Shown here: one piece after another, positions 8,949 through 16,863 of the stretch | How positions within the stretch are numbered: the stretch's first letter is position 1 | Layout of the letters: the number at the start of each line of letters is the position of its first letter | NCBI GenBank assembly: GCA_016934735.1 | Contig: JAFGSG010000040.1 | Coordinates: 1-42,112 of the forward strand | DNA length: 42,112 bases | Direction: 5' to 3' | From: Spirochaetota bacterium | GTDB lineage: Bacteria; Spirochaetota; UBA4802; JAFGDQ01 | The notes under the pieces: generated by a model | Seen by the model: only the letters and a program-made list of their open reading frames with translations | The model's database searches: none | What the model was told of the DNA's origin: nothing | Position numbers and translations under genes: made by a program

Positions 8949-9809
8949 ATGGACATTAAAACCATTGGAGTTGTAGGCGCTGGCGCTATGGGAAGCGGGA
9001 TAGCCCAGGTATCGGCACAAGCAGGATTCAATGTTATTCTGAGAGATATTGAGGACAGGTTTGTTGAAGGCGGGATCAAGAATATAGATAAATTTCTCAG
9101 CAAGAGCGTTGAAAAGGGTAAAATGAGCGCTGATGACAAAAACGCGGTCATGGGAAGAGTTAAGGGAACAACAAAGATGGGAGATTTAAAAGATGCTGAT
9201 TTTGTAATTGAAGTAATTATAGAAGTCATGGATGTGAAGAAAAAAGCTTTTGCAGAACTTGATGAGATCGTAAAACCGGGTGTTATTCTTGCTTCAAATA
9301 CTTCTTCAATGTCTATTACCGAAATCGCGACTGCTACAAAAAGACCTGAAAAAGTCTGCGGCATGCACTTTTTTAATCCCGTACCTCTCATGAAACTTGT
9401 TGAAGTAATCAGAGGCATGAGGACAAATGATGAGACAATTAAAACCACGCTTGAACTTGCAAAGAAACTCGGGAAAGAACCGGTAGAAGTAAAGGTCGAT
9501 GTTCCGGGATTCCTCGCAAACAGGCTTATGATTGCTGTTGCCATCGAAGCTATTAAACTTTATGAGCAGGGTATAGCTTCAAAGGAAGACGTAGATAAGG
9601 CTGCAAAACTCGGCCTTAATTATCCTATGGGACCATTTGAACTAATGGATTTAACCGGACTGGATATCAATTATCATGTAATGGATTATTTCCACAAAGA
9701 ATTGCCGAAAGAATTAAAATGGGATCCGCCTTTAGCAATCAAGAATATGGTAAAAGCAGGACTGCTCGGAAATAAAACAGGTGAAGGCTGGTATAAGAAG
9801 ACCAAATAA
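8949..9809 (+). CDS. 3-hydroxyacyl-CoA (3-hydroxybutyryl-CoA) dehydrogenase
   Basis: This 286-residue NAD(P)-dependent enzyme oxidises 3-hydroxyacyl-CoA to 3-oxoacyl-CoA or runs in reverse. It shows the dinucleotide loop GAGAMGSG (10-17), SNTSS (116-120), the catalytic His140/Glu153 pair (HFFNPVPLMKLVEVI) and a C-terminal helical domain with NYPMGPFELMDLTGLD. Length is typical of single-domain bacterial enzymes. AGGAGG precedes the ATG, and 14 bases separate it from the hydratase, so they are co-transcribed. An antisense frame of about 200 codons on the other strand is a shadow. Confidence 0.93.
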   Translation: MDIKTIGVVGAGAMGSGIAQVSAQAGFNVILRDIEDRFVEGGIKNIDKFLSKSVEKGKMSADDKNAVMGRVKGTTKMGDLKDADFVIEVIIEVMDVKKKAFAELDEIVKPGVILASNTSSMSITEIATATKRPEKVCGMHFFNPVPLMKLVEVIRGMRTNDETIKTTLELAKKLGKEPVEVKVDVPGFLANRLMIAVAIEAIKLYEQGIASKEDVDKAAKLGLNYPMGPFELMDLTGLDINYHVMDYFHKELPKELKWDPPLAIKNMVKAGLLGNKTGEGWYKKTK

Positions 9810-9823
9810 AGCCGGGAGGATAT

Positions 9824-10606
9824 ATGGGATACGAAACATTAATAGTTGAACGTGAAGATAAGGTAGGCATAATCAAGCTTAACAGGCCGCCTGTGAATCC
9901 GCTGAATACAATAGTATATAATGAGCTCTATGACGCACTTACCGAATTCGAAAATGACGATAATATCGGAGCTATTATTATAACCGGAAATGGCGAAAAG
10001 GCGTTTGCCGCCGGACTTGATATTAAGGAAGTTATGGGTAAGTCCGGTGTTGAAGCCCGTTATTTTTCAGAGAAGGTTTCAAAGAGAGCTTTATGCAAAA
10101 TAACCAGTGTTGAAAAACCAGTCATAGCTGCTGTTTTTGGACTGGCGCTGGGCGGCGGATGCGAAGTAGCGATAGCCTGCGATCTAAGGATTGCTTCCGA
10201 AGATGCAATATTCGGACTGCCGGAAATTAATCTGGGGATTATGCCGGGATCGGGCGCTACTCAGAGACTTACCAGACTAATAGGGGTTCCAAGAGCAAAA
10301 GAAATGCTTTTTAGCGGAGATAATGTTAATGCTCAGGAAGCTTACCGCATTGGGCTGGCCAATAAAGTGGTGCCTAAAGACAAGCTCATGGAAGAAGCAA
10401 AAGCAATGGCGAAAAAAATGGCTTCAAAACCGAGAGTAGCGCTTGGGTTAATAAAAAGGTGTGTTGATAGCGGAGTAGATATGGATATTGAAACCGGTCT
10501 ATCAATGGAAATTAATTCTTTTGTAATAGCATTTACTTCCGAGGACGGCAGGGAAGGCATAAATGCGTTCAACGAGAAGAGAAAGCCGAATTACAAAGGT
10601 AAATAA
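9824..10606 (+). CDS. Enoyl-CoA hydratase/isomerase (crotonase family)
   Basis: This 260-residue crotonase has AFAAGLDIKEV (60-70) for the oxyanion hole, GGGCE with Glu114, and FGLPEINLGIMPGSG with Glu134, so both catalytic glutamates of true hydratases are present. It hydrates trans-2-enoyl-CoA to 3-hydroxyacyl-CoA, supplying substrate for the dehydrogenase just upstream. GGGAGG precedes the ATG. The gap to the second thiolase contains an AT-only 10-bp hairpin (10624-10647). Confidence 0.92.
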   Translation: MGYETLIVEREDKVGIIKLNRPPVNPLNTIVYNELYDALTEFENDDNIGAIIITGNGEKAFAAGLDIKEVMGKSGVEARYFSEKVSKRALCKITSVEKPVIAAVFGLALGGGCEVAIACDLRIASEDAIFGLPEINLGIMPGSGATQRLTRLIGVPRAKEMLFSGDNVNAQEAYRIGLANKVVPKDKLMEEAKAMAKKMASKPRVALGLIKRCVDSGVDMDIETGLSMEINSFVIAFTSEDGREGINAFNEKRKPNYKGK

Positions 10607-10674
10607 TTTAATTAAGCTTAAGGAAATATTTTTTGTTAAAAATATTTAATTTTGTTCCAAGGAGATAAAATATT

Positions 10675-11886
10675 ATGACAACTTTTACAAAAGCATATAT
10701 CCCCTATAACGGATACTATTCAACTCCCTTTTGCCGGTGGCAGGGAAGTATGCAAAATGAAAACGCTATTGAATTAGGCGCAAAGACTGCGAGAAGATGG
10801 TTTCTCGAGAAAAAGAAAATTGATCCGGGCATTCTTGACTATCTGTATTATGGTGTCAGTATTTCCCAGCATCATCTTTTTTACAGTCATAACTGGGCAG
10901 CAGGCATGCTGACAGACAATAAGAAAAATCTGCCCGGCTGTATGATAAGCCAGGCATGCACCACTTCAACGACGATTCTTAATCTAGCGGCGCAGGCGAT
11001 AGAGACAGGCATGGTTAATGTTGCTTTCGGCTTAATGTCCGACCGCACATCAAACGGAGCTCACACTATCTGGCCGAATCCGATGGGTCCGGGCGGGGAA
11101 GTTATTCACGAGAACTGGTTGATGGACAACTTTAACAGCGATCCCAATGTTTTCCCGCCTCTCAAAATGGTGCAGACTGCTGAGAACGTGGCAAAACAAG
11201 AAGGATTCACTAAAGAACAATGTGACGAAGTAGTTTTAAGGCGGTATGAACAGTACCAGATGGCTCTTGCTAATGACCGCGCATTTCAGAAACGTTATAT
11301 GTTTCCAGCTGAGGTAAAAGTCTCCAAGAAAAAGACCGTACTGGTCGAATTGGATGAGGGTGTAACACCCACCACAAAAGAAGGTCTGGCTAAACTGGGA
11401 CCTGCTGAAAAGGGTGGTGTGCATAGCTTCGCGGCTCAAACGTTTCCTGCGGACGGCAACTGCGGATTCATAGTTACAACAAAGGAAAAGGCAAAAGAAT
11501 TGAGTGCTGATCCCAACATTGAGATCCAGATTGTTTCCTTTGGTTTTTCCAGAGTTAATCCGGGATTTATGGCTGCGGCTCCAGTACCGGCAGCACAGAT
11601 GGCTCTTGCGAATGCGGGTTTAAAGATTACGGATATGAAAGCGATTAAGAGTCATAACCCATTTTCAACCAATGACTTGAACTTTGCAAAGAAAATGGGC
11701 AATGATATAATGAAAATGAACAACTATGGATCATCGCTGATCTATGGACATCCACAGGCTCCGACAGGCGGAAGAATCATAGCTGAAATGCTTGAGGAAA
11801 TGTCCATGATTGGCGGCGGTTATTGTCTATGGACAGGCTGTGCGGCAGGCGATACAGGCGCGTCAATAATTTTTAAAGTAGGTTAA
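10675..11886 (+). CDS. Thiolase-family protein, copy 2
   Basis: This 403-residue protein is a paralogue of the thiolase at 3957-5159: both begin with KAYIPY.GYYSTPF.RWQGSMQ and share most blocks. Catalytic residues are Cys95 (SQACTTSTT), His359 (YGHPQAPTGGR) and Cys389 (TGCAAGDTGAS), with HNPF in place of NEAF. It ends the dehydrogenase/hydratase/thiolase operon. The two copies may act on different chain lengths or branches. An AGGAG ribosome site precedes the ATG and a strong terminator follows. Confidence 0.9.
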   Translation: MTTFTKAYIPYNGYYSTPFCRWQGSMQNENAIELGAKTARRWFLEKKKIDPGILDYLYYGVSISQHHLFYSHNWAAGMLTDNKKNLPGCMISQACTTSTTILNLAAQAIETGMVNVAFGLMSDRTSNGAHTIWPNPMGPGGEVIHENWLMDNFNSDPNVFPPLKMVQTAENVAKQEGFTKEQCDEVVLRRYEQYQMALANDRAFQKRYMFPAEVKVSKKKTVLVELDEGVTPTTKEGLAKLGPAEKGGVHSFAAQTFPADGNCGFIVTTKEKAKELSADPNIEIQIVSFGFSRVNPGFMAAAPVPAAQMALANAGLKITDMKAIKSHNPFSTNDLNFAKKMGNDIMKMNNYGSSLIYGHPQAPTGGRIIAEMLEEMSMIGGGYCLWTGCAAGDTGASIIFKVG

Positions 11887-11912
11887 AAATACTGATAAAT
11901 TAAATTGAATTT

Positions 11913-11944
11913 AAATCCCCGCTTTTTGCGGGGATTTTTTTTAT
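11913..11944 (+). terminator. Rho-independent terminator after thiolase 2
   Basis: A 10-bp perfect stem AAATCCCCGC (11913-11922) with GCGGGGATTT (11928-11937) and a T5 loop runs into a long T tract. It lies between convergent genes and may also serve the - strand gene at 11983-12207. Confidence 0.9.
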
Positions 11945-11982
11945 TTAAAAGATCAGCTAAGATAATAAACAAAAATAAGTAA

Positions 11983-12207
11983 TTATTGGTATTTAGTAAA
12001 GTAGACTATAACAGCAATAACAATAAGTATGACGGCTATAAGTAAAGGCATCAGATTTTTCTTTCTATGCTGGCCGCTTGCTTTCCATTTTATATCCTTA
12101 ACAAGAGGGGCATCCGGATTTGCTACGGGCCGTCCGCATTTAGGGCAATCGCGTACCCATTCGTAAACTTCTTCACCGCAATGAACACATTTTGATTTTG
12201 ATGGCAT
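11983..12207 (-). CDS. Small zinc-ribbon, single-membrane-segment protein
   Basis: This 74-residue protein has two CxxC knuckles (CVHC at 7-10, CPKC at 21-24) forming a zinc ribbon, a short charged linker and one C-terminal membrane helix (about residues 53-70). GGAGG precedes the ATG. Such tail-anchored zinc-ribbon proteins are common but of unknown role. It stands alone between the catabolic block and the lipid cluster. Confidence 0.75.
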   Translation of the reverse strand: MPSKSKCVHCGEEVYEWVRDCPKCGRPVANPDAPLVKDIKWKASGQHRKKNLMPLLIAVILIVIAVIVYFTKYQ

Positions 12208-12428
12208 TTTTAACCTCCATAAAATTAAAATCTTTGTTCCTTATCAAACTAGTCAAATTAAGTCAAGTGTATTTTATAATATTTTTTCAATCAAGAATTG
12301 TAAAATGAGTTGAATTTATTTGTGAAATATAAATTATTAACCCACTAAAAAATGAAAATACTGTATATAGTATTATTAGAGCGATTCACGTTTGAGTGTG
12401 CATATCATTATAATACACTGATGGCTTT

Positions 12429-12555
12429 AAGATTGAAATAGATTACAAAATTTTCTGCGGAATCAGGCCTTAATGGGTAATTTTTCTTATTTTTAAGAGC
12501 TTTTACATCAGGCCTGAAAGGCGTCCTCAAAAATTTTGTAATCTATTTCAATCTT
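12429..12555. repeat. 127-base element with 26-bp perfect terminal inverted repeats
   Basis: Arms 12429-12454 and 12530-12555 are perfect reverse complements over 26 bases, separated by 75 bases. Inside, AGGCCT-centred motifs TCAGGCCT (12463-12470) and AGGCCTGA can pair as well, so the whole unit can fold into one long hairpin. It has no coding capacity. It resembles a MITE or other small mobile or structured element; no clear target duplication is seen, although TGGC occurs near both ends. It sits in the 415-base gap before the fabD-like gene, which otherwise shows no gene. Confidence 0.7.
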
Positions 12556-12622
12556 TGGCAATTTTAGCCAATTATCTGAAAGTGAATAGGCAAAAGTTAA
12601 TTGCTCAAAAGGAGAATTTTTT

Positions 12623-13459
12623 ATGACAAAAATATATGTTTTCCCTGGGCAGGGTTCACAGACAATAGGAATGGGGAAGGAATTATTTGATCAATTCGCC
12701 TTTTTAATAAAACAGGCTGATCAGATTTTAGGATATTCAATTAAGCAGCTATGTCTGGAAGATCCTGATAAAAAATTAAACAGCACGGATTATACTCAAC
12801 CTGCTCTGTATATAGTAAACTCGCTTATGTATCTGAAAAAAGTGCAGCAGTCCGGTAAACCGGATTTTGTTGCAGGACATAGCCTGGGAGAATACAACGC
12901 TCTTTTTGCAGCTGAAGTATTCGATTTTGCAACAGGATTAAAGCTGGTGCAGAAGCGCGGCGCAATTATGTCAAAAGCAGAGGGTGGCGGTATGGGTGCT
13001 GTAATAGGACTAGCGCCTGAAAAGATTAAGGAAGCGCTTAAAAATACCGGGCTGGAATCAATTGATATTGCAAACTTTAATTCTCCGGGCCAGACTGTTA
13101 TATCAGGCCCAAAAGCGGACATAGGTAAATTGACCGGCGTTTTTGAAAAAGCAGGTGCAAGATTGTTTGTTCCATTAGCTGTAAGCGGTGCTTTCCATTC
13201 GCGTTATATGAAGCCTGCAAAAGAAGAGTTTGAAAAATATTTAGAGCAGTTTACATTCAAGTCGCCGAAAATTCCTGTTATTGCTAATTATACTGCAAAA
13301 AAATACGATGACAATGTTATTAAGGAGAACCTTGCATTACAGATATGTAATCCGGTACGGTGGGTGGAAACAGTTATGTTTTTAAAGCAGCAGCCGAATG
13401 CTGAGTTTGAAGAAATTGGGCCTGGGAAAGTATTGACAAAGCTTATTGCTCAGATTTAA
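12623..13459 (+). CDS. Malonyl-CoA:ACP transacylase (FabD-like)
   Basis: This 278-residue acyltransferase has FPGQGSQ (7-13), the nucleophile Ser87 in GHSLGE, Arg112 at the place that binds the malonyl carboxylate, and His192 in GAFHSRYM. It should load malonyl units onto an acyl carrier protein. It is shorter than typical FabD (about 308) and closer in length to stand-alone transacylases of trans-AT polyketide systems. AAGGAG precedes the ATG. Since it starts the lipid cluster and is not next to a normal fab operon, it likely feeds the two ACPs encoded at 23934-24908. Confidence 0.88.
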   Translation: MTKIYVFPGQGSQTIGMGKELFDQFAFLIKQADQILGYSIKQLCLEDPDKKLNSTDYTQPALYIVNSLMYLKKVQQSGKPDFVAGHSLGEYNALFAAEVFDFATGLKLVQKRGAIMSKAEGGGMGAVIGLAPEKIKEALKNTGLESIDIANFNSPGQTVISGPKADIGKLTGVFEKAGARLFVPLAVSGAFHSRYMKPAKEEFEKYLEQFTFKSPKIPVIANYTAKKYDDNVIKENLALQICNPVRWVETVMFLKQQPNAEFEEIGPGKVLTKLIAQI

Positions 13460-13510
13460 TATATGTGGGTTTTGTCAGAGACAATTTTAAAATTTTTACA
13501 GGGGCAATAA

Positions 13511-14863
13511 GTGATTGAAAACAACTTTATAGCTTTATATGAAAAGTTATTAATCAGCCCTGACAATGCAGACAAAGAATTTATTATAGCCGGGAAGACT
13601 TATAAAGAAGTATATGATCTGGCTTCCGGTATTGCAGAATTATGCAGAAAAACGAATGTTAATACTCTGTGTCTGTGCACTGAAAATAAAGCTGTAATTA
13701 TTGCCTCTTTGCTTGCTTCAATCAGTTGCGGCCCGTCAGTGCTTCTCCCGCATTCATTTGATAAAAGAACAATCAGAGAAATGAAAAGTGCTGCTGGTTT
13801 TGATCTGGTACTCTCGGATAAACCGGAGGAAATGCCATTGCAGCTTGAAGTCGTTACGCCTGACCAGATAGGCTTAAAAGGTAAGCCTCTTTCACAATTG
13901 CGCGATCCTGATTCGGTTTTTTTAAAACTATTTACAGGCGGTTCCACAGGTAAATCAAAGATATGGCAAAAGACACCTCGAAATATATTTTCGGAAGCTT
14001 TGTATCATTCAAATGCTTTTAATGTTTTAGATGAGGATATTTTTGTATCCACAGTTCCGCCGCAGCATATATATGGCTTACTGTATTCTGTCCTTATCCC
14101 GTTCATATCTTCTGCAAAAGTAATCGGTCAGACCTGTACATTTCCGCAGGAAATAATATCATCAATAAAGGATAATTCAGGCACAATATTAGTCAGCATT
14201 CCTGTGCATTACCGTGTTCTTAAAAGCAGCTCTTTAAATTTTCCATCACTCAGGCTTGCTCTTTCTTCCGCAGGCAGTCTGGAATATGCAGATGCTGAAT
14301 ATTTTTTTAAAGAGACAGGAATTGCAATCGCAGAGATTTTCGGATCAACTGAAACCGGTGGAATCGCACTTAGATATAATTCCGGGCAGGAGAAAGCATT
14401 CATGCCTTTTAAAAATATCGACTGGAAAATTCAGGATGGAAAACTGTCTGTACAATCGGACTTTATTTCTCCGGAATTACCAAGAGATGCTGAAGGCTAT
14501 TATATAACAGAAGACAGGGTAGAGAACGCAGGTGAAAATAATTTTATGCATCTAGGACGGGCTGACGGTATAGTAAAAGTAGCAGGCAAACGCGTTGATT
14601 TAAAAGAGGTCGAGAATAAGCTGAAACAGATAATCGGGGTTGCAGATGCTGCTGTAATAGCATTGCCCGTATCAGGGGGCAGAAAGAACGTAATTGCGGC
14701 AATAATCGAAGGAAGCCTTGACCATCAGACTGTGAAAAAGCGTGCCAAAGAACTTCTCGAACCATATGCTCTTCCAAGAAAGATTAAGATTGTAGAAAAA
14801 TTGCCTGTAACTGCGGCAGGTAAATATGACAAACAAAAAATTATGTCTTTCTTTAAATTGTAG
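13511..14863 (+). CDS. Acyl/aryl-AMP ligase (acyl-ACP synthetase-like)
   Basis: This 450-residue adenylate-forming enzyme has the P-loop FTGGSTGKSK (141-150), EIFGSTETGG (274-283), HLGRADGIVKVAGKRVDLKEVE, and the C-terminal catalytic Lys438 (PVTAAGKYD). The start is GTG behind AGGGG, 51 bases after the transacylase. It most likely activates a starter acid, aryl or alkyl, and passes it to an ACP, as similar ligases do in aryl polyene clusters. The substrate cannot be read from the sequence. Its stop faces the end of the - strand gene train 17 bases away, so the two operons converge. Confidence 0.82.
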   Translation: MIENNFIALYEKLLISPDNADKEFIIAGKTYKEVYDLASGIAELCRKTNVNTLCLCTENKAVIIASLLASISCGPSVLLPHSFDKRTIREMKSAAGFDLVLSDKPEEMPLQLEVVTPDQIGLKGKPLSQLRDPDSVFLKLFTGGSTGKSKIWQKTPRNIFSEALYHSNAFNVLDEDIFVSTVPPQHIYGLLYSVLIPFISSAKVIGQTCTFPQEIISSIKDNSGTILVSIPVHYRVLKSSSLNFPSLRLALSSAGSLEYADAEYFFKETGIAIAEIFGSTETGGIALRYNSGQEKAFMPFKNIDWKIQDGKLSVQSDFISPELPRDAEGYYITEDRVENAGENNFMHLGRADGIVKVAGKRVDLKEVENKLKQIIGVADAAVIALPVSGGRKNVIAAIIEGSLDHQTVKKRAKELLEPYALPRKIKIVEKLPVTAAGKYDKQKIMSFFKL

Positions 14864-14880
14864 CAGAGGCGGTCTTTCTC

Positions 14881-16266
14881 CTACAATGGATTATCTTTCG
14901 TAATTTGCAGTATGTCGTGAAAATAGCGGTTGTTAAATTGACTTTTGATTTTACATGTTGAGAAAACAATCGTAGAGTTTATACCTGAATTTGTAAAAAC
15001 AGCCGCTTTCTTTGCTGTTATTCTTACTCCCGCGAGATCGATTTTGCTGTTGGAGATGGATAGTCCTGTATCGGCTGTAATGGAGCCGCCTGTAATTGTG
15101 ACTATAGAATCAATTGCGTTAAATGCAGTTTTACCGGATTCAATTATAACATTTTCAATTTCAACCCATGAATTTGTAATTTTAATATTATTCACGGTTA
15201 CATCAATTATTTGTATGTTCCGGCAATTATTTAATTCAATTGTATTGTAATCTCCTTTGATAATCAAGTCTTGTTTTCTGTTTAATATGATGTTTTTTTT
15301 GTCGGATGATTGTATTTTTTTATGAATTTTTGGAGGCTCTGCTGAAAGACATTTAATGACAAGATCATTGAATTCATCCGGTTTTTCTATCATTGGATTA
15401 TGGCCGAGGCCGGGCATTACATTAAGGCTTGAGTTTGGAATATTAAAAGCAAGCATTTTGCCTGTTCTGAGAGGGGCGATCGCATCTTTTTGTCCCCAGA
15501 TAATAAACAGCGGAATATTTACTTTATTTATCGGTTCGCTGAAGTCATCATAGATTAACGCTGCTGAAGCAATTTTTTGAGGAGTTCTAAGCAGCCTGGA
15601 TCTTAAAAACGAATTTTCAAGAATTAAGGATAGTTCTTTAGGTATTATTTGATCAGTTTTATCTATAAAATTCATTTCGATAAATTGGCTTAAAATATCC
15701 AACTCATCACTGAAAAGTTTATATTTGTTTATACTTGATATTTTTGTTGATGCAAGACTTTTTGTAAATGCTGCTCTGTATAAAATACCTGCAGCATCCA
15801 CAAGAATAAGGCGCTGCAGACTTTGAGTATATGTGCCTGCGTAACGTAGCGATATTGCCCCACCCATTGAATGGCCTATTAGATACATTTGTCCGTAAAC
15901 ATACGTGTCATAAATCCACTTTATCAGTGCAGCGTAATTTGCGGGAGAATAAAGAGCGTCCCCTTTATCTGACTTTCCGAATCCTGGAAGGTCAAAGTAG
16001 ATCACCCTGTATTGCTTCTCAAGTACAGGAACAATATCTTTCCATATATTTGAAGCGTCTTCTCCTACGCCATGAATTAAAATAACTGTGGTTTTAAACT
16101 GGTCTCCTGAATCGTAAAAATATATATTGCCGTTGAATACAGGCTCATGGATAAATTTTGTATTATCAGATACCTTTTCATTGTCATCACTTTGTTCTGA
16201 AAAACTGAAGGATGCATCAAAAATAAGCAGAGAAAAAATTATTGCTAATAAGGTTTTAATTTTCAT
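14881..16266 (-). CDS. Exported alpha/beta hydrolase fused to a beta-helix-like domain
   Basis: The 461 residues comprise a signal peptide (1-22), an alpha/beta hydrolase domain (about 58-310) with Ser133 (GHSMGG), Asp261 and His289 as triad, and a C-terminal region (about 325-450) of short Ile/Val/Asn-rich turns (for example NTIELNNCRNIQIIDV) that looks like a right-handed beta-helix. Ordinary hydrolases end near residue 310, so the tail is extra. No lipobox is seen, so it is probably periplasmic. It is the last gene of the - strand train and may release, trim or transfer the acyl product outside the membrane. No clear ribosome site precedes the ATG, 15 bases after plsY. Confidence 0.78.
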   Translation of the reverse strand: MKIKTLLAIIFSLLIFDASFSFSEQSDDNEKVSDNTKFIHEPVFNGNIYFYDSGDQFKTTVILIHGVGEDASNIWKDIVPVLEKQYRVIYFDLPGFGKSDKGDALYSPANYAALIKWIYDTYVYGQMYLIGHSMGGAISLRYAGTYTQSLQRLILVDAAGILYRAAFTKSLASTKISSINKYKLFSDELDILSQFIEMNFIDKTDQIIPKELSLILENSFLRSRLLRTPQKIASAALIYDDFSEPINKVNIPLFIIWGQKDAIAPLRTGKMLAFNIPNSSLNVMPGLGHNPMIEKPDEFNDLVIKCLSAEPPKIHKKIQSSDKKNIILNRKQDLIIKGDYNTIELNNCRNIQIIDVTVNNIKITNSWVEIENVIIESGKTAFNAIDSIVTITGGSITADTGLSISNSKIDLAGVRITAKKAAVFTNSGINSTIVFSTCKIKSQFNNRYFHDILQITKDNPL

Positions 16267-16281
16267 TTTATTATAAAATAA

Positions 16282-16863
16282 TTAAGTATTTGTTTTTAAT
16301 TTATCTTTAAATTCCTTCATGTTTGTTCTATGATTATATATAATAAATATAGCAGTAAGTAAAGAAATAAATGATGCACAAATATTATAGTTTGCAGCTT
16401 TTATTGCAGCGAAAACAAGAATAAGTAACATACAAATGGAAGCAATAAAGGATACTCTTATTATTTTATAAACAACCACCCATACAACAGCTGCGCAGGC
16501 AGATAAAAGCGGATTTATTAAAGCTGTAAATCCGAGATAATTTGCAACTCCTTTGCCTCCGCGGAAGTTATGAAAACATGGGTATCTGTTTCCGAGAATC
16601 AGGCTAAGGCATATCAAAGGTGCGTATTCAGGCTTAAGAAGATAAAGTGAAAGCGCTGAAAGCGCGACTGCTCTGCTGAAATCAAGTAAAAACACGACAG
16701 CTGCCCAGAAAAATCCGGCCTGTCGATAAATATTTACTGTTCCAGGATTACCGCTGAATTTGCTGCGCGGATCTTCTTTTTTACGGATTCTAAAAAGAAG
16801 TACTGAAAAGTTGATTGAGCCTGTAATATACGCAGCAATAAATAAAATAATAATTGTCAGCAT
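16282..16863 (-). CDS. plsY: PlsY-like glycerol-3-phosphate acyltransferase
   Basis: This 193-residue integral membrane protein carries the PlsY signatures GNPGTVNIYRQAG (motif 1 region) and NFRGGKGVANYLG (motif 2), and has about five membrane helices. PlsY transfers an acyl group from acyl-phosphate to glycerol-3-phosphate. Its ATG overlaps the stop of the DH-PPTase gene by one base (TAATG), so it is translationally coupled to the cluster. That suggests the product of this pathway is placed on a glycerol backbone. It could also be the cell's only plsY; the window cannot tell. Confidence 0.83.
   Translation of the reverse strand: MLTIIILFIAAYITGSINFSVLLFRIRKKEDPRSKFSGNPGTVNIYRQAGFFWAAVVFLLDFSRAVALSALSLYLLKPEYAPLICLSLILGNRYPCFHNFRGGKGVANYLGFTALINPLLSACAAVVWVVVYKIIRVSFIASICMLLILVFAAIKAANYNICASFISLLTAIFIIYNHRTNMKEFKDKLKTNT

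Noticed and set aside
8945..9544. Long - strand frame opposite the 3-hydroxyacyl-CoA dehydrogenase
   Set aside because: It mirrors a well-supported enzyme, has no domain, and is Ser/Ile/Pro-rich as expected of antisense frames.
12429..12555. Calling the inverted-repeat element a CRISPR repeat or tRNA
   Set aside because: There are only two arms in opposite orientation, no spacer array and no cloverleaf.
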